Both the position numbers and the translations under genes were made by a program. Under the pieces are notes generated by a model that made no database searches, was not told the origin of the DNA, and saw only the letters and a program-made list of their open reading frames with translations. A DNA stretch of 33,261 bases from Candidatus Zixiibacteriota bacterium (GTDB lineage: Bacteria; Zixibacteria; MSB-5A5; GN15; FEB-12), in contig CP070756.1 of NCBI GenBank assembly GCA_020348905.1, forward strand, positions 2,172,526-2,205,786, given 5' to 3'. Position 1 is the stretch's first letter, and each line of letters opens with the position of its first letter. Positions 23,942-32,527 of the stretch are shown piece after piece.

Positions 23942-26539
23942 ATGTCCTGTTTTCGCCAAGGAACATACCGCCACGGGCCGCTGCTGCTGGCGGTATTTGT
24001 CATGCTTCTCATGGCGAGCCCCGGCAACGCCAGAGACATTAAATCCGAGAAGCTGCTGGCCGGCAAAAGCGCCACTGCCAGCCTATCCGCCACCGACCCG
24101 GTGGTGGGTTACGCACGACATTCTCAGGGCAACATGCAATTGATAATCAGAAATAATGGGACTTTCGGTTCCGAATGGGACAATGTCTGGGATCCGTTGA
24201 CGGGCGAGAGATGGGAATCGTGCGTTTATCCCAAAAACAGCGATCTCATTTATCTTTATGTCTGCGCCCTGTGGATTGGCGCCGTAGTAGGCCGCGATAC
24301 CCTGGTCTCATGCGGAACCGAAGACATGTACTGCTCCTACGAATTCTGGCCCGATATCCAACCGTTCGGGGACCCGCAGTACCAGTCGATAGACCCCACC
24401 AGCCAATACTACTCAGAGGAGGCTTACTCGGAACAAGACATTCTCTGCGAATTCACCGACACGCTCGACAATCTGGGTTTGACCAATACATGGTGGTGCG
24501 ACGGCGCTACTCCGCACACCCCGCTCAATATAAAGGTGTCCCAGCGGTCAATGGCCTGGAGCTACGATTACGCCGATGATTTCATCCTCTTCGATTACCA
24601 GATCGAGAATATCGGCACCCAGCGGCTCAGCCAGGTCTACATGGGAATATGGCTCGATGGTTGCGCCTTCCATGTCACCAGGGCATGGTATCGCTACTGG
24701 ACCGATGACATTGTAGGTTTCTATCGCACCCACCCCGCCGACGGAGACTGCGGTTTTCTGGACACGATCAACATCGCCTACCACGCTGACAACGATGGTG
24801 ACCCGGATGAAGAAACCGGGGAATGGACCGACTTTTCTCCCAAGTCTGTGGTGGGCGTCAGGGTGGTGCGCACTCCGGCCGACTCGCTCAGGTATTCCTT
24901 CAACTGGTGGATAATGAACTACGACGACCCCACGCGTGACTTCGGCCCCCGTCAGCGAGGCACCGAGGAGGATCCATTTCGCGATTTCGGGACGCGCCTG
25001 GGCACACCTGTCGGCGATGAAAACCGGTATTATATTCTTCGCCACGATGAGTTCGACTACGATCTGCTCACGGTGGCCCTGGATCACAGCGATAGTGGTC
25101 GCGGCTGGTTGCCACCCCCTGAAGACGCCGAGATGTACGCCACCGGATTTGACGTTCGTTACCTGCTTTCGTTCGGGCCGTTCGAGATCAATCCCGGAGA
25201 AAAACTGCCCATCTCGTTCGCCTGGGTAGGCGGCGAGAACTTTCATGTCGAACCGTCCGATTTTGAATCGTTCAACCCGTACTGGCCGTCCGACTTCTAT
25301 AACAAGCTCAATTTCTCCGAGCTTGCAAGCAACTCCCGCTGGGCCTCCTGGATATACGATAATCCCGGTGTGGACACTGATGGTGACGGCGACAGCGGTC
25401 AATATCGCGTCTGCTGCTACGACACCACCGTCACCGATACCGGGCTGGTGCTCAGCGCCTGTGACACCACCTGGTACCAGGGCGATGGTGTGCCGGACTT
25501 CAGGGGTGCCTCCCCGCCGCCGGCACCGAAATTATGGATTGAGTCTCAGGTTGGATCACTTCGTATCAGGTTCAACGGAACCCGGTCCGAAACAACCCGT
25601 GACCCGTTTTCCGGTGTACCGGACTTTGAGGGCTATCGGGTGTACATCGGACGCGATGATCGCCTCCCCAGCCTTAGCGTGGTTGCTTCGTACGACCGCG
25701 AGAATTTCAACAAGCATGTCTGGAACGGAGCGGTGGATGCCTTCGAGTTGATTGACCTGCCGTTCACCCGGGAAGAACTGCAACAACTGTACGGCGACCC
25801 AATCGGGGCCGATGATTTTGATCCGCTCTTTTATACCAGCACCAACCCGTTCTTTCATCCCCAATTTCCCGATTCACTGTTTTATTTCACAACTCAGGAT
25901 TATAACCAGTCCGAGCTGGGCGTTACAACCCCTATTCGCAAAGTATATCCCGATCAACCCTACCCGTCGAGTCTCCATCCCGACTCGGCCCGTCCTGAGG
26001 ACCTTACCGAGGAAGGTTATCTCAAGTATTTTGAGTACGAGCTTATCCTCGAGAATCTGTTGCCGACTATTCCCTACTATGTTAACGTGACGGTATTCGA
26101 TTTTGGGTCACCCCGGATGGACCTGGATCCGCTGGAAACATCGGTACTCAACGGTCTCGAGATCGGCTACGCCCTTACACCCGCTGAGGCTGTTGAGGAA
26201 CAGAACCTGAAAGTCTTCGTCTACCCCAATCCGTATCGATCCGATGCCCGGTATGAGATGGAGGGATTCGAAAACCGCGACGGAACCGAGGCGGCCGATC
26301 GGATGCGGCGGATTCACTTCGCCAACCTGCCCCGGGTGTGCAAGATATCAATCTACTCCATCGACGGCGACCTCGTGCGCGAAATCGACCACTACTATCC
26401 CGAGGGCGGTCCCCATGCCATGCACGACACCTGGAACCTGATAACGCGCAATACCCAGGCGGCCGTGAGCGGTCTCTATTACTGGGTGGTTGAATCGGAC
26501 CAGGGCACACAGATGGGCAAGCTGGTTATAATCAGGTAA
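23942..26539 (+). CDS. Large secreted protein P5 with FlgD-Ig/T9SS-type C-terminal domain (tandem paralog 5 of 5)
   Basis: An 865-residue protein of unknown function and sister of P4. The ATG at 23942 lies 7 bases after the P4 stop. Its signal peptide has the core LLLAVFVMLLMASPGNA. The diagnostic blocks of the P4 subgroup are present: RSMAWSYDYADDFILFDYQI, ADNDGDPDEE, NWWIMNYDDPTRDFGPRQ, HSDSGRGWLPPPE, DTDGDGDSGQ with CC, and DTGLVLSAC. It carries extra cysteines that P4 lacks, in YVCALWIG and in SCGTEDMYCSYEF. The C-terminal module starts FVYPNPYR and ends GKLVIIR. The stop codon abuts the stop codon of the convergent MFS gene with no base between, and no terminator for this operon is visible. 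Confidence 0.85.
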   Translation: MSCFRQGTYRHGPLLLAVFVMLLMASPGNARDIKSEKLLAGKSATASLSATDPVVGYARHSQGNMQLIIRNNGTFGSEWDNVWDPLTGERWESCVYPKNSDLIYLYVCALWIGAVVGRDTLVSCGTEDMYCSYEFWPDIQPFGDPQYQSIDPTSQYYSEEAYSEQDILCEFTDTLDNLGLTNTWWCDGATPHTPLNIKVSQRSMAWSYDYADDFILFDYQIENIGTQRLSQVYMGIWLDGCAFHVTRAWYRYWTDDIVGFYRTHPADGDCGFLDTINIAYHADNDGDPDEETGEWTDFSPKSVVGVRVVRTPADSLRYSFNWWIMNYDDPTRDFGPRQRGTEEDPFRDFGTRLGTPVGDENRYYILRHDEFDYDLLTVALDHSDSGRGWLPPPEDAEMYATGFDVRYLLSFGPFEINPGEKLPISFAWVGGENFHVEPSDFESFNPYWPSDFYNKLNFSELASNSRWASWIYDNPGVDTDGDGDSGQYRVCCYDTTVTDTGLVLSACDTTWYQGDGVPDFRGASPPPAPKLWIESQVGSLRIRFNGTRSETTRDPFSGVPDFEGYRVYIGRDDRLPSLSVVASYDRENFNKHVWNGAVDAFELIDLPFTREELQQLYGDPIGADDFDPLFYTSTNPFFHPQFPDSLFYFTTQDYNQSELGVTTPIRKVYPDQPYPSSLHPDSARPEDLTEEGYLKYFEYELILENLLPTIPYYVNVTVFDFGSPRMDLDPLETSVLNGLEIGYALTPAEAVEEQNLKVFVYPNPYRSDARYEMEGFENRDGTEAADRMRRIHFANLPRVCKISIYSIDGDLVREIDHYYPEGGPHAMHDTWNLITRNTQAAVSGLYYWVVESDQGTQMGKLVIIR

Positions 26540-27760
26540 CTAATCCCCGACATTGAACTGCTTCGGCAAGATACGCGTGAACAGCATGTAGCCTATCCCG
26601 GACAGGATAGCCAACGATGATATCAGGGCCCATGCTATCGCCGCATTGGACCCGAAATAATCGAGAATCACTCCCCCGTAGAGAGGCCCGAATGACCAGC
26701 CGGAAGCTACGAAGAAACCGAATATACCCATATACCGTCCCATCCTGCCTTCCGGTGCCAGCCTCGAGGTAAGGGCGAGCGAGGGCGGCGACATAAACAT
26801 CTCCCCCATCGTCACCACAAAAATGGCCAGCACAAAATAAGAGAATCCCGCCAGTACGCCTACCATTCCGTAGCCGACGGCATACACGAAGGCGCCCATG
26901 GCCAGCTGCGTGGTCAGCCGGTATCTTGATAGCATTCGCGTCACCGGTATCTGCAGCAGAACCACCATCAGTCCGTTCAGTGCGTAAAGCAGACCCAGCT
27001 GGTGTTCGGTAATCCTCACCATCTCAACGGCGTATACTGAAAACGGAGCTATAAGCTGAGCTACCACCAGGTAAAGTGCGAATATCAGGATTGAGTGGCG
27101 GACCAGATAAGGATCATCGCGGATGGCCAACAAATCGGACAGCTTGAATCGTTCTTGAATAACGGTTCCGCGGGGCGGCCGCAGAAAGAACAAAAACACC
27201 AACCCGGATACAAGCGTTATACCGGATGATATCAGGAACAGTAGACCGTATGAATAATGGGCAAAGAAACCACCTATGGCCGGTCCCACGGCCCAGCCCA
27301 GGTTGCCTGCCGAACGGGTAATAGCATAACCATCGAGCCGCTTTTCCACCGGCAGAATATCCGACACCATCGCGTTTGCCACCGGCTGAAATATGGCCCC
27401 GAACACTGAGTTGACCAGCAGCGCGATTGCGATTGGCCAGAATCCCCATTCCTTATAGATGGAAACCGACAGAACAAGAAAGGCGCCGGCGCGGAATATC
27501 TGTGAATAGATGAGCAGCGTATTTCTCTCAATTCTATCGGAGACTTCGCCGCCAATCGCCTGAAACACCGACCGGACTGCCGCCATGGCCCCGAAAAACA
27601 GACCGATCTCAGACATGGACAGACCGAGGTTGGCATGGAAGTAAATAGCGATGAATGGAATTGAAACCGCGAAGCCCAGGGCACTGACGAACCAGCCGGC
27701 TGAAAGAATCCAAAGGTTCTTCTCGAACTGTTTTACAAATCCTACCGGTTTTGCAAACAT
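26540..27760 (-). CDS. MFS (major facilitator superfamily) transporter
   Basis: A 406-residue inner-membrane transporter with roughly twelve hydrophobic segments. The loop between segments 2 and 3 carries the MFS motif A in degenerate form (GGEVSDRIERNTLL). A long central loop rich in charged residues (PPRGTVIQERFKLSDLLAIRDD) separates the two six-helix halves. It resembles multidrug-efflux-type MFS proteins (YdeE/MdtG-like group), but substrate cannot be predicted. No ribosome binding site precedes the ATG at 27760, and the likely -10 element is so close that the mRNA may be leaderless. It is separated from the upstream kinase gene by an intrinsic terminator and so is probably transcribed by itself, and it runs tail to tail into P5. 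Confidence 0.88.
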   Translation of the reverse strand: MFAKPVGFVKQFEKNLWILSAGWFVSALGFAVSIPFIAIYFHANLGLSMSEIGLFFGAMAAVRSVFQAIGGEVSDRIERNTLLIYSQIFRAGAFLVLSVSIYKEWGFWPIAIALLVNSVFGAIFQPVANAMVSDILPVEKRLDGYAITRSAGNLGWAVGPAIGGFFAHYSYGLLFLISSGITLVSGLVFLFFLRPPRGTVIQERFKLSDLLAIRDDPYLVRHSILIFALYLVVAQLIAPFSVYAVEMVRITEHQLGLLYALNGLMVVLLQIPVTRMLSRYRLTTQLAMGAFVYAVGYGMVGVLAGFSYFVLAIFVVTMGEMFMSPPSLALTSRLAPEGRMGRYMGIFGFFVASGWSFGPLYGGVILDYFGSNAAIAWALISSLAILSGIGYMLFTRILPKQFNVGD

Positions 27761-27769
27761 AGTCCGAGG

Positions 27770-27797
27770 AATATAAATAAGAGATGACTAAAAACAA
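27770..27797 (-). promoter_or_regulatory. Candidate promoter for the MFS gene
   Basis: Read on the minus strand, TTGTTT (27792-27797) and TATATT (27770-27775) are 16 bases apart. The -10 element ends only 9 bases before the ATG at 27760, so transcription would begin within a few bases of the start codon. The -35 element overlaps the T-rich tail of the kinase terminator. Confidence 0.4.
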
Positions 27798-27823
27798 AAG
27801 AAAAACCCGCAGGTGGCGGGTTT
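27786..27823 (-). terminator. Intrinsic terminator after the kinase gene
   Basis: On the minus strand, AAACCCGC and GCGGGTTT (27816-27823 and 27803-27810) pair over eight bases with a 5-base loop, followed by a T-rich tract that continues to about 27786. It begins about 31 bases after the kinase stop codon and before the MFS promoter. Confidence 0.8.
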
Positions 27824-27854
27824 GTCATACCGTTTGTATCAATACGATCGCCGG

Positions 27855-30842
27855 TTATCCGGTAAGGGCAGCCAGACGACGCCTGACATCTTCGGTAATA
27901 TCGATCTCAACGTCGGCTTCACCCCAGTACCGCAGCACCTCTTCGAGAAGCAGGATGGCCTCGCGATCATTACCCAGGCCTTGTTCGGCGATACCGAGAT
28001 AATAGAGTGCTCGAATATACCGGTGAGAGGCAACCCTGACGTTAAACTTCTGAAGGGACTGCTCTATATTTTGTTTGCCTTCCGAAAAGTCGCCTGTAAG
28101 AACCTGGAAAATTCCCAGGGCCCGACCTTCATCATAGACATTCACGTTCTTTTCCGCCGCCATGCGGTCTTTGTATATGCTGATCAATTCTGTGGTGTCA
28201 GCTTCACCATGAGCATAGAACATGCGTTTGATGTTGTCAACCACGTGCCACAGCTCTGGAGGAAGACGGCGCTGCATTTCTTCGGCGGTCTCAATTAAAA
28301 CCGGTTCGAGCTCGCCGGCCCTGGTGTGGTCCCAGACGACCGCCGTCAAAGGATAATCAATCCGGGCAAAGGCTGGTGCCCAGTCATGCGACTGTTTCAG
28401 GTAAAACATGGCACTGTCTTCGTTGCCGTAGTGGTGATGGTAAGTAGCCAGCTGGGTCAGGGCATGGAAGATCAGGTTGCTGTCGCTGGTCAGGATAGCC
28501 TGCTGGCAAGCCTGGTAGGAGAACCTCAGCGCCCGCTTGAATTTTCCATCCCAGATACTGAGGTCAGCCAGCTGCCGGTAATATGCACGCAGCCAGTAGG
28601 GGTCATCACCACTGACCTCCCTCAGCTTTTCGATTTCCCGTTGTGCACCGTCGAAGTCCCTCTTGGCCACGTAAAGGTTGCTCATTCGAAAGCGGGCTGT
28701 CTGGTGGTCGGGGAATCTTGTCAACAACTGCCCCAGTTCGCCTATGGCCTCATCAACCCTATCTTGCGTGGCGTATATCCGGGACAGCATCATGTACGGT
28801 TCGGGTGACTCGGGATGATACTTCTTGATGAGCTGAGAATACTCGATGGCCTCCTCGAAAAGGTCAGCCTTCTCATAGATGGCGGCATATTGACTGAGGG
28901 CCAACTGATATGTCGGGTCAATATGTAAGGCCGTGTCAAGATGAGCAAAGGCCTTGGCCGTATCACCGGTAAACACATTTACCAGGAGGGCATATATGGC
29001 GTGGCCTTCCTTATCGTCGGGATAGCGCTTGACAAAAGAAGCCAGCTTGATAAAAGCATTGTCGAATTCCGGATCCAGCCAGATATCGGAGTAGACCTCC
29101 AGCAGATCGCGATCGCGGGTAGGAAGTTTGCCTTCATACCGCCTGGCCATGGAGAAGTACTTCGCTCCTTCCTGCTGCATATTCTGAAAGATATAACACA
29201 TCCCGATTCGCATGTACGGCAGCGCAAAAGTGGAATCGATGGCCAGGGCCTGGTTGAACTCCTCAATGGCTTCGTCATAAAGCTCCAGATACATCTTGTC
29301 AACACCGACGCGATAATGCCGATAAGCTTCGGGGGAAGACGACGTATAAGTAGCCACCTTGCGGTCTTCCATATCCTTGCCGAGGTTCAGTGAAGACGCG
29401 ATCTTGTAAGTGAGGCTGTCAACCAGCGTAAAGGGATCATCACCTACAACTTTTTCGCCGAATATTATATTGCCCGTAGCAATCTCCTGCAGCCGAGCGT
29501 CGATCCTGATCTGGTCGCCGAGTTTATAGAACGCTCCCGATAGAAGGTTCACCGCACCCAGAGTACTGGCCGCCTCGACGCACTCGTCGAAGGTGTGGTT
29601 GGTCTTCTTCTCCTCGGGAAAACAATCGATAATCCTCTCGCGGCTTATGATAGTTATTGCTTCCGCCTGAGCCAGGTCGGTCAGCAGAATCTCAGGAAGA
29701 CCTGTCTCGAGCCAGTCCCATTGCGGATCGCCGGTCTTGTTCTCAAATCCCAGAATAGCAAGGGTGTTAGACTGGGCTTTGAGCGCGGAAGATCTACCGG
29801 GCTGGGAACTATCCAGGTAAGCCATAACGGCAACAAATACCACCAGAGCCGCAACCAGCCACAAAGATAGCTGTTTCAGCCCGAATCTCGGTGAACCGGC
29901 CGCTCTGGCTGCGGCCGCGCTGCTCAACTCCGATGACACAGTGTCGCTGGAGCCGCTGTCGAACAAGCGACGCAGGTTCCTCAAATCAACCACCAGATCG
30001 CGCGTATCCTGATAACGGTCATCCGGGTCTTTGCGCAAACATTTGTCGATGATGCGCTCCAGTTCGGGAGGAACGTTGGCATTCTTCAAGCTCGGTGGCT
30101 CGTGCCTCGCCTCGAGAATCTTGGCTATGGTGGAGACAGAGGTGGGACCGGCAAACGGAAACTCACCGGTCGCCATTCGGTACAATAGAACTCCGAAAGA
30201 GAAGATGTCTGAACGGGTGTCAATCTTCTCGCCGCGCGATTGCTCCGGGGACATATACGAAACCGTGCCCAGAATCTTGCCCGCCTTGGTTAGTTCCTCC
30301 TTTTCAACGGTTCTCGTTTTGTCCTCGGTATCACCGCTGAACGCCGGTTCGATCGGCTTGGCCAGTCCGAAGTCCAGTATTTTGGGCACGCCGTCTTTAT
30401 CAATGATGACGTTGTCAGCTTTTATGTCGCGGTGGACAATATTCATTTTGTGCGCGGCTGAAAGGCCGGAGGCAACTTTCTCAGCCAGACGCACAACCGA
30501 CGCCATATCGGGCTGCCGACCGCGCAGATAGTTGAACAGCGACGTCCCTTCGATATATTCCATAACGATGTAATTCAGCTCGCGCTCCGATTGCGGATCC
30601 CTGGCGGTGCTGATATCATAGATGCTCATGACGTTGGGATGCGAAACCTGGGCGGCGGTGGTCGCCTCGCGGCGGAAACGCTCCTGACGATCGGGGCTGT
30701 CAAAGGCATCTTCAAGCAGCACTTTGAGGGCGACCTTTCGGTTCAACTTGGAATCCTCGGCCAGGTAAACCTCCCCCATACCGCCTTCCCCGAGCTTCCT
30801 GATTATCTCGAAATGCGCAAACTGCTGCCCTGATTCCAGCAT
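27855..30842 (-). CDS. Membrane-anchored Ser/Thr protein kinase with TolB/CsgG-like and TPR domains
   Basis: A 995-residue PknB-type kinase. Catalytic parts are complete: glycine loop GEGGMGEVY (18-26), VALK lysine at 40, HRDIKADN (137-144), DFG (157-159) and SPE (198-200). Residues ~275-320 are a serine/alanine-rich linker, and ~325-343 form a single membrane segment (LWLVAALVVFVAVMAYL). After it comes a domain starting LAILGFENKTGDPQWDWLE that resembles the TolB N-terminal/CsgG-like module found in many TPR-containing sensor proteins. From about residue 490 to near the end are TPR-type helical repeats (for example the LYDEAIEEFNQALAIDSTFA unit). The kinase would be cytoplasmic and the repeats periplasmic, if orientation is standard. 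AAGGA eight bases before the ATG lies inside the C-terminal codons of the phosphatase gene, so the two are co-expressed. Ligand and targets are unknown. Confidence 0.93.
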   Translation of the reverse strand: MLESGQQFAHFEIIRKLGEGGMGEVYLAEDSKLNRKVALKVLLEDAFDSPDRQERFRREATTAAQVSHPNVMSIYDISTARDPQSERELNYIVMEYIEGTSLFNYLRGRQPDMASVVRLAEKVASGLSAAHKMNIVHRDIKADNVIIDKDGVPKILDFGLAKPIEPAFSGDTEDKTRTVEKEELTKAGKILGTVSYMSPEQSRGEKIDTRSDIFSFGVLLYRMATGEFPFAGPTSVSTIAKILEARHEPPSLKNANVPPELERIIDKCLRKDPDDRYQDTRDLVVDLRNLRRLFDSGSSDTVSSELSSAAAARAAGSPRFGLKQLSLWLVAALVVFVAVMAYLDSSQPGRSSALKAQSNTLAILGFENKTGDPQWDWLETGLPEILLTDLAQAEAITIISRERIIDCFPEEKKTNHTFDECVEAASTLGAVNLLSGAFYKLGDQIRIDARLQEIATGNIIFGEKVVGDDPFTLVDSLTYKIASSLNLGKDMEDRKVATYTSSSPEAYRHYRVGVDKMYLELYDEAIEEFNQALAIDSTFALPYMRIGMCYIFQNMQQEGAKYFSMARRYEGKLPTRDRDLLEVYSDIWLDPEFDNAFIKLASFVKRYPDDKEGHAIYALLVNVFTGDTAKAFAHLDTALHIDPTYQLALSQYAAIYEKADLFEEAIEYSQLIKKYHPESPEPYMMLSRIYATQDRVDEAIGELGQLLTRFPDHQTARFRMSNLYVAKRDFDGAQREIEKLREVSGDDPYWLRAYYRQLADLSIWDGKFKRALRFSYQACQQAILTSDSNLIFHALTQLATYHHHYGNEDSAMFYLKQSHDWAPAFARIDYPLTAVVWDHTRAGELEPVLIETAEEMQRRLPPELWHVVDNIKRMFYAHGEADTTELISIYKDRMAAEKNVNVYDEGRALGIFQVLTGDFSEGKQNIEQSLQKFNVRVASHRYIRALYYLGIAEQGLGNDREAILLLEEVLRYWGEADVEIDITEDVRRRLAALTG

Positions 30843-30845
30843 AAC

Positions 30846-30995
30846 TTACATCCTTTTTATTGCGAGCATGGTTATATCATCTGACCTGGGTGAATCTTCC
30901 GCAAATTCCACGACGTCATCCACAATCGACTCAATGACATCACAGCAGGACTTGTCTCTGACCTTGCTAAACAGCCGCTCCAGTCGATCATCGCC
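30846..30995 (-). pseudogene. In-frame C-terminal remainder of the PP2C phosphatase behind a TAA stop
   Basis: Directly after the TAA at 30996-30998 the same reading frame stays open for 49 codons. It reads GDDRLERLFSKVRDK and later SPRSDDITMLAIKRM, then stops at 30846-30848. GDDRLERLF and DDITMLAI are the standard closing motifs of SpoIIE-type PP2C domains, so this is the missing end of the upstream gene and not an independent gene. A tyrosine codon (TAT or TAC) in place of TAA would restore an intact protein of 546 residues. This stretch also carries the ribosome binding site of the kinase. Confidence 0.85.
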
Positions 30996-32486
30996 TTAAT
31001 GCGTGCCATCCAGATCGGCTTCAACCACACCGTCAGTGAAGACGAGCAACATATCGCCCGGATCGAGCTCGACTGTTTCCTCCTGCCAGTCGGAAAAGTC
31101 AAAGGCACCAATCATGGTCCCCGATGGCTCCAGGTGCTGGACGGTTCCATCCCTGCGTACCAGAAGAGGTGGATTGTGCCCGGCATTAATATAGGTAAGC
31201 CGGTGCCTTTGACCATCAATAATTCCGGCGAACACGGTTGCAAAGTCTTCCGGGGCGCTGTAATTGAATAACTGTCGCGAAACTTGCTTTACCACCCGGA
31301 TGAGTTCCAGGTTGGACTCTTCGTACAGAATCCGGAAGGATGCCAGGATATTGGACATCAGCAGGGCGCCACCCATCCCTTTGCCGCTGACATCAGCAAC
31401 TACGAATACGAGTCTGCCGTCAGGCAGCTTGGCCAGATCATACAGATCTCCGCCCACCATCCGGCATTGCTCCTGGAAGGCATGGACGTCATATCCCGGC
31501 AGTTGTGGAATATTCCTGGCCAGAAGGTTGCGCTGAATAGAGGACGCTCTTCTCAATTCGGCCGCGAAGATTTCCCTCTCGTGTCGCTCCCGCATTAGTT
31601 CGTAATTCAACAGACGTGATGCAATCAGGTTACCGAAAGTGGCCAGCAGATGCAGATAATCATCGTTATACTGGTGCACCGGGTTGGTCGTATCGAGATA
31701 GAGAATCCCCAGAACGACCCCACCGTCGAATAGCGGCACGGCCATAGCCGAGCCGATATGGGAGCGGATTATTGATTCCTGACGGGCAAATTTCGGATCG
31801 TCATGCGGGTCTATCAGTATGGAATTCTTCTGTTCGAGTATCTCCCCTACAATGGTGCGGGATAAACTGAATTCGCCCGGGTCCTTGCCACCCGGCAGAA
31901 GGCAGGCAGCAGTGGCAATCTCCCGGTCATTCTCGGTGGTGGTCAGCACCGCCAGTCGCTCGGCCGGAATGACTCGGTTAACGAGTTTGAGGGCGTATTC
32001 CAGCATTTCTTCCTGAGGTTCCGGAAGTACCAGTATCTTGGCCAGTTCAAAAAGGGTCGGGAGCACCTCAGGGAGGTCCTTCACCTTGGCCGGAAGCGGC
32101 TTTGAAGCTTGGTTGAGCGAAAGGAAAACCGATTTCTCAGGGTCGTTCTCAGCCAGCTTGGTTGTTCGGGGACGGCTTATGCTGCTTCCGCCGGTGTCGG
32201 GACAAATCTTGAATTCTGCGACACCGACCACAACTTGGTCGCCAATGTTCAGCCTGATGCTCTCCGAGATGCGCTCCCCGTTGACAATGGTGCCATTATA
32301 GCTGTCCTGGTCGGTGATAAAGCAGGTTCGGCCATCAGGTTCCACTTTGAGGATGGCGTGGGTCCTGGACACCGTGCCATCATTGATGACGAAATCGGAA
32401 TCAGAAGCACGGCCAATCCTGTACTCACCCGGTTGCAGTGGCCAGGAATGAAAACGAATACCGTCGGTACCTACTAATCTCAACAT
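30996..32486 (-). CDS. FHA-GAF-PP2C (SpoIIE-type) serine phosphatase, interrupted by an in-frame stop
   Basis: A 496-residue cytoplasmic signalling phosphatase in three parts. Residues 1-95 are an FHA phosphothreonine-binding domain (YRIGRASDSDFVI, SRTHA, NGTIVNG). About 145-300 form a GAF sensor domain (VLPTLFELAK to LLATFGNLIASRLL). From ~310 there is a SpoIIE-type PP2C domain with metal-binding aspartates in GGDLYD (345-350), ADVSGKG (364-370) and FTDGVVEA (D485). The protein stops at residue 496, just before the last ~50 residues that complete the PP2C fold; these are encoded in the same frame after the stop. The truncated form would lose the final DD motif that ligates metal, so it is probably inactive unless the stop is read through. 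The gene lies between a glycosyltransferase-like gene (41-base gap) and a Ser/Thr kinase that it probably opposes. Confidence 0.9.
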   Translation of the reverse strand: MLRLVGTDGIRFHSWPLQPGEYRIGRASDSDFVINDGTVSRTHAILKVEPDGRTCFITDQDSYNGTIVNGERISESIRLNIGDQVVVGVAEFKICPDTGGSSISRPRTTKLAENDPEKSVFLSLNQASKPLPAKVKDLPEVLPTLFELAKILVLPEPQEEMLEYALKLVNRVIPAERLAVLTTTENDREIATAACLLPGGKDPGEFSLSRTIVGEILEQKNSILIDPHDDPKFARQESIIRSHIGSAMAVPLFDGGVVLGILYLDTTNPVHQYNDDYLHLLATFGNLIASRLLNYELMRERHEREIFAAELRRASSIQRNLLARNIPQLPGYDVHAFQEQCRMVGGDLYDLAKLPDGRLVFVVADVSGKGMGGALLMSNILASFRILYEESNLELIRVVKQVSRQLFNYSAPEDFATVFAGIIDGQRHRLTYINAGHNPPLLVRRDGTVQHLEPSGTMIGAFDFSDWQEETVELDPGDMLLVFTDGVVEADLDGTH

Positions 32487-32527
32487 TGGCGACTAACCTA
32501 ATCTACTTTTGCCGTATTCGATTTCTA

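Larger units (their letters stand above)
13023..26539 (+). repeat. Tandem array of five paralogous secreted-protein genes
   Basis: Five consecutive same-strand genes (P1 to P5) encode proteins of 850-867 residues that align end to end. Invariant blocks shared by all five include an EDFILFDY or DDFILFDY stretch, DNDGDP, an NWWI block, FGPR, LLSFGPF, LPISFA, DNPGVDTD, GDGVPDFR, an EGYRVY stretch, TPIRK.YPDQP.PS, FDFGSP and VYPNPYR or IYPNPYR. P1, P2 and P3 form one subgroup, P4 and P5 another (the latter share RSMSWSY or RSMAWSY and an added loop around DTGLV). The array is bounded upstream by an intrinsic terminator and downstream by a convergent MFS gene. No transposase or flanking repeat was seen. 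Confidence 0.9.

Noticed and set aside
13023-26539. The array as a mobile element or integron-like cassette series
   Set aside because: No transposase, integrase, attachment site or flanking inverted or direct repeats were seen; tandem duplication explains it.
30872-31111. A 79-codon minus-strand frame overlapping the phosphatase end
   Set aside because: Its product has no recognisable pattern, while another frame over the same bases encodes the conserved PP2C closing motifs. It is a shadow of the phosphatase gene.
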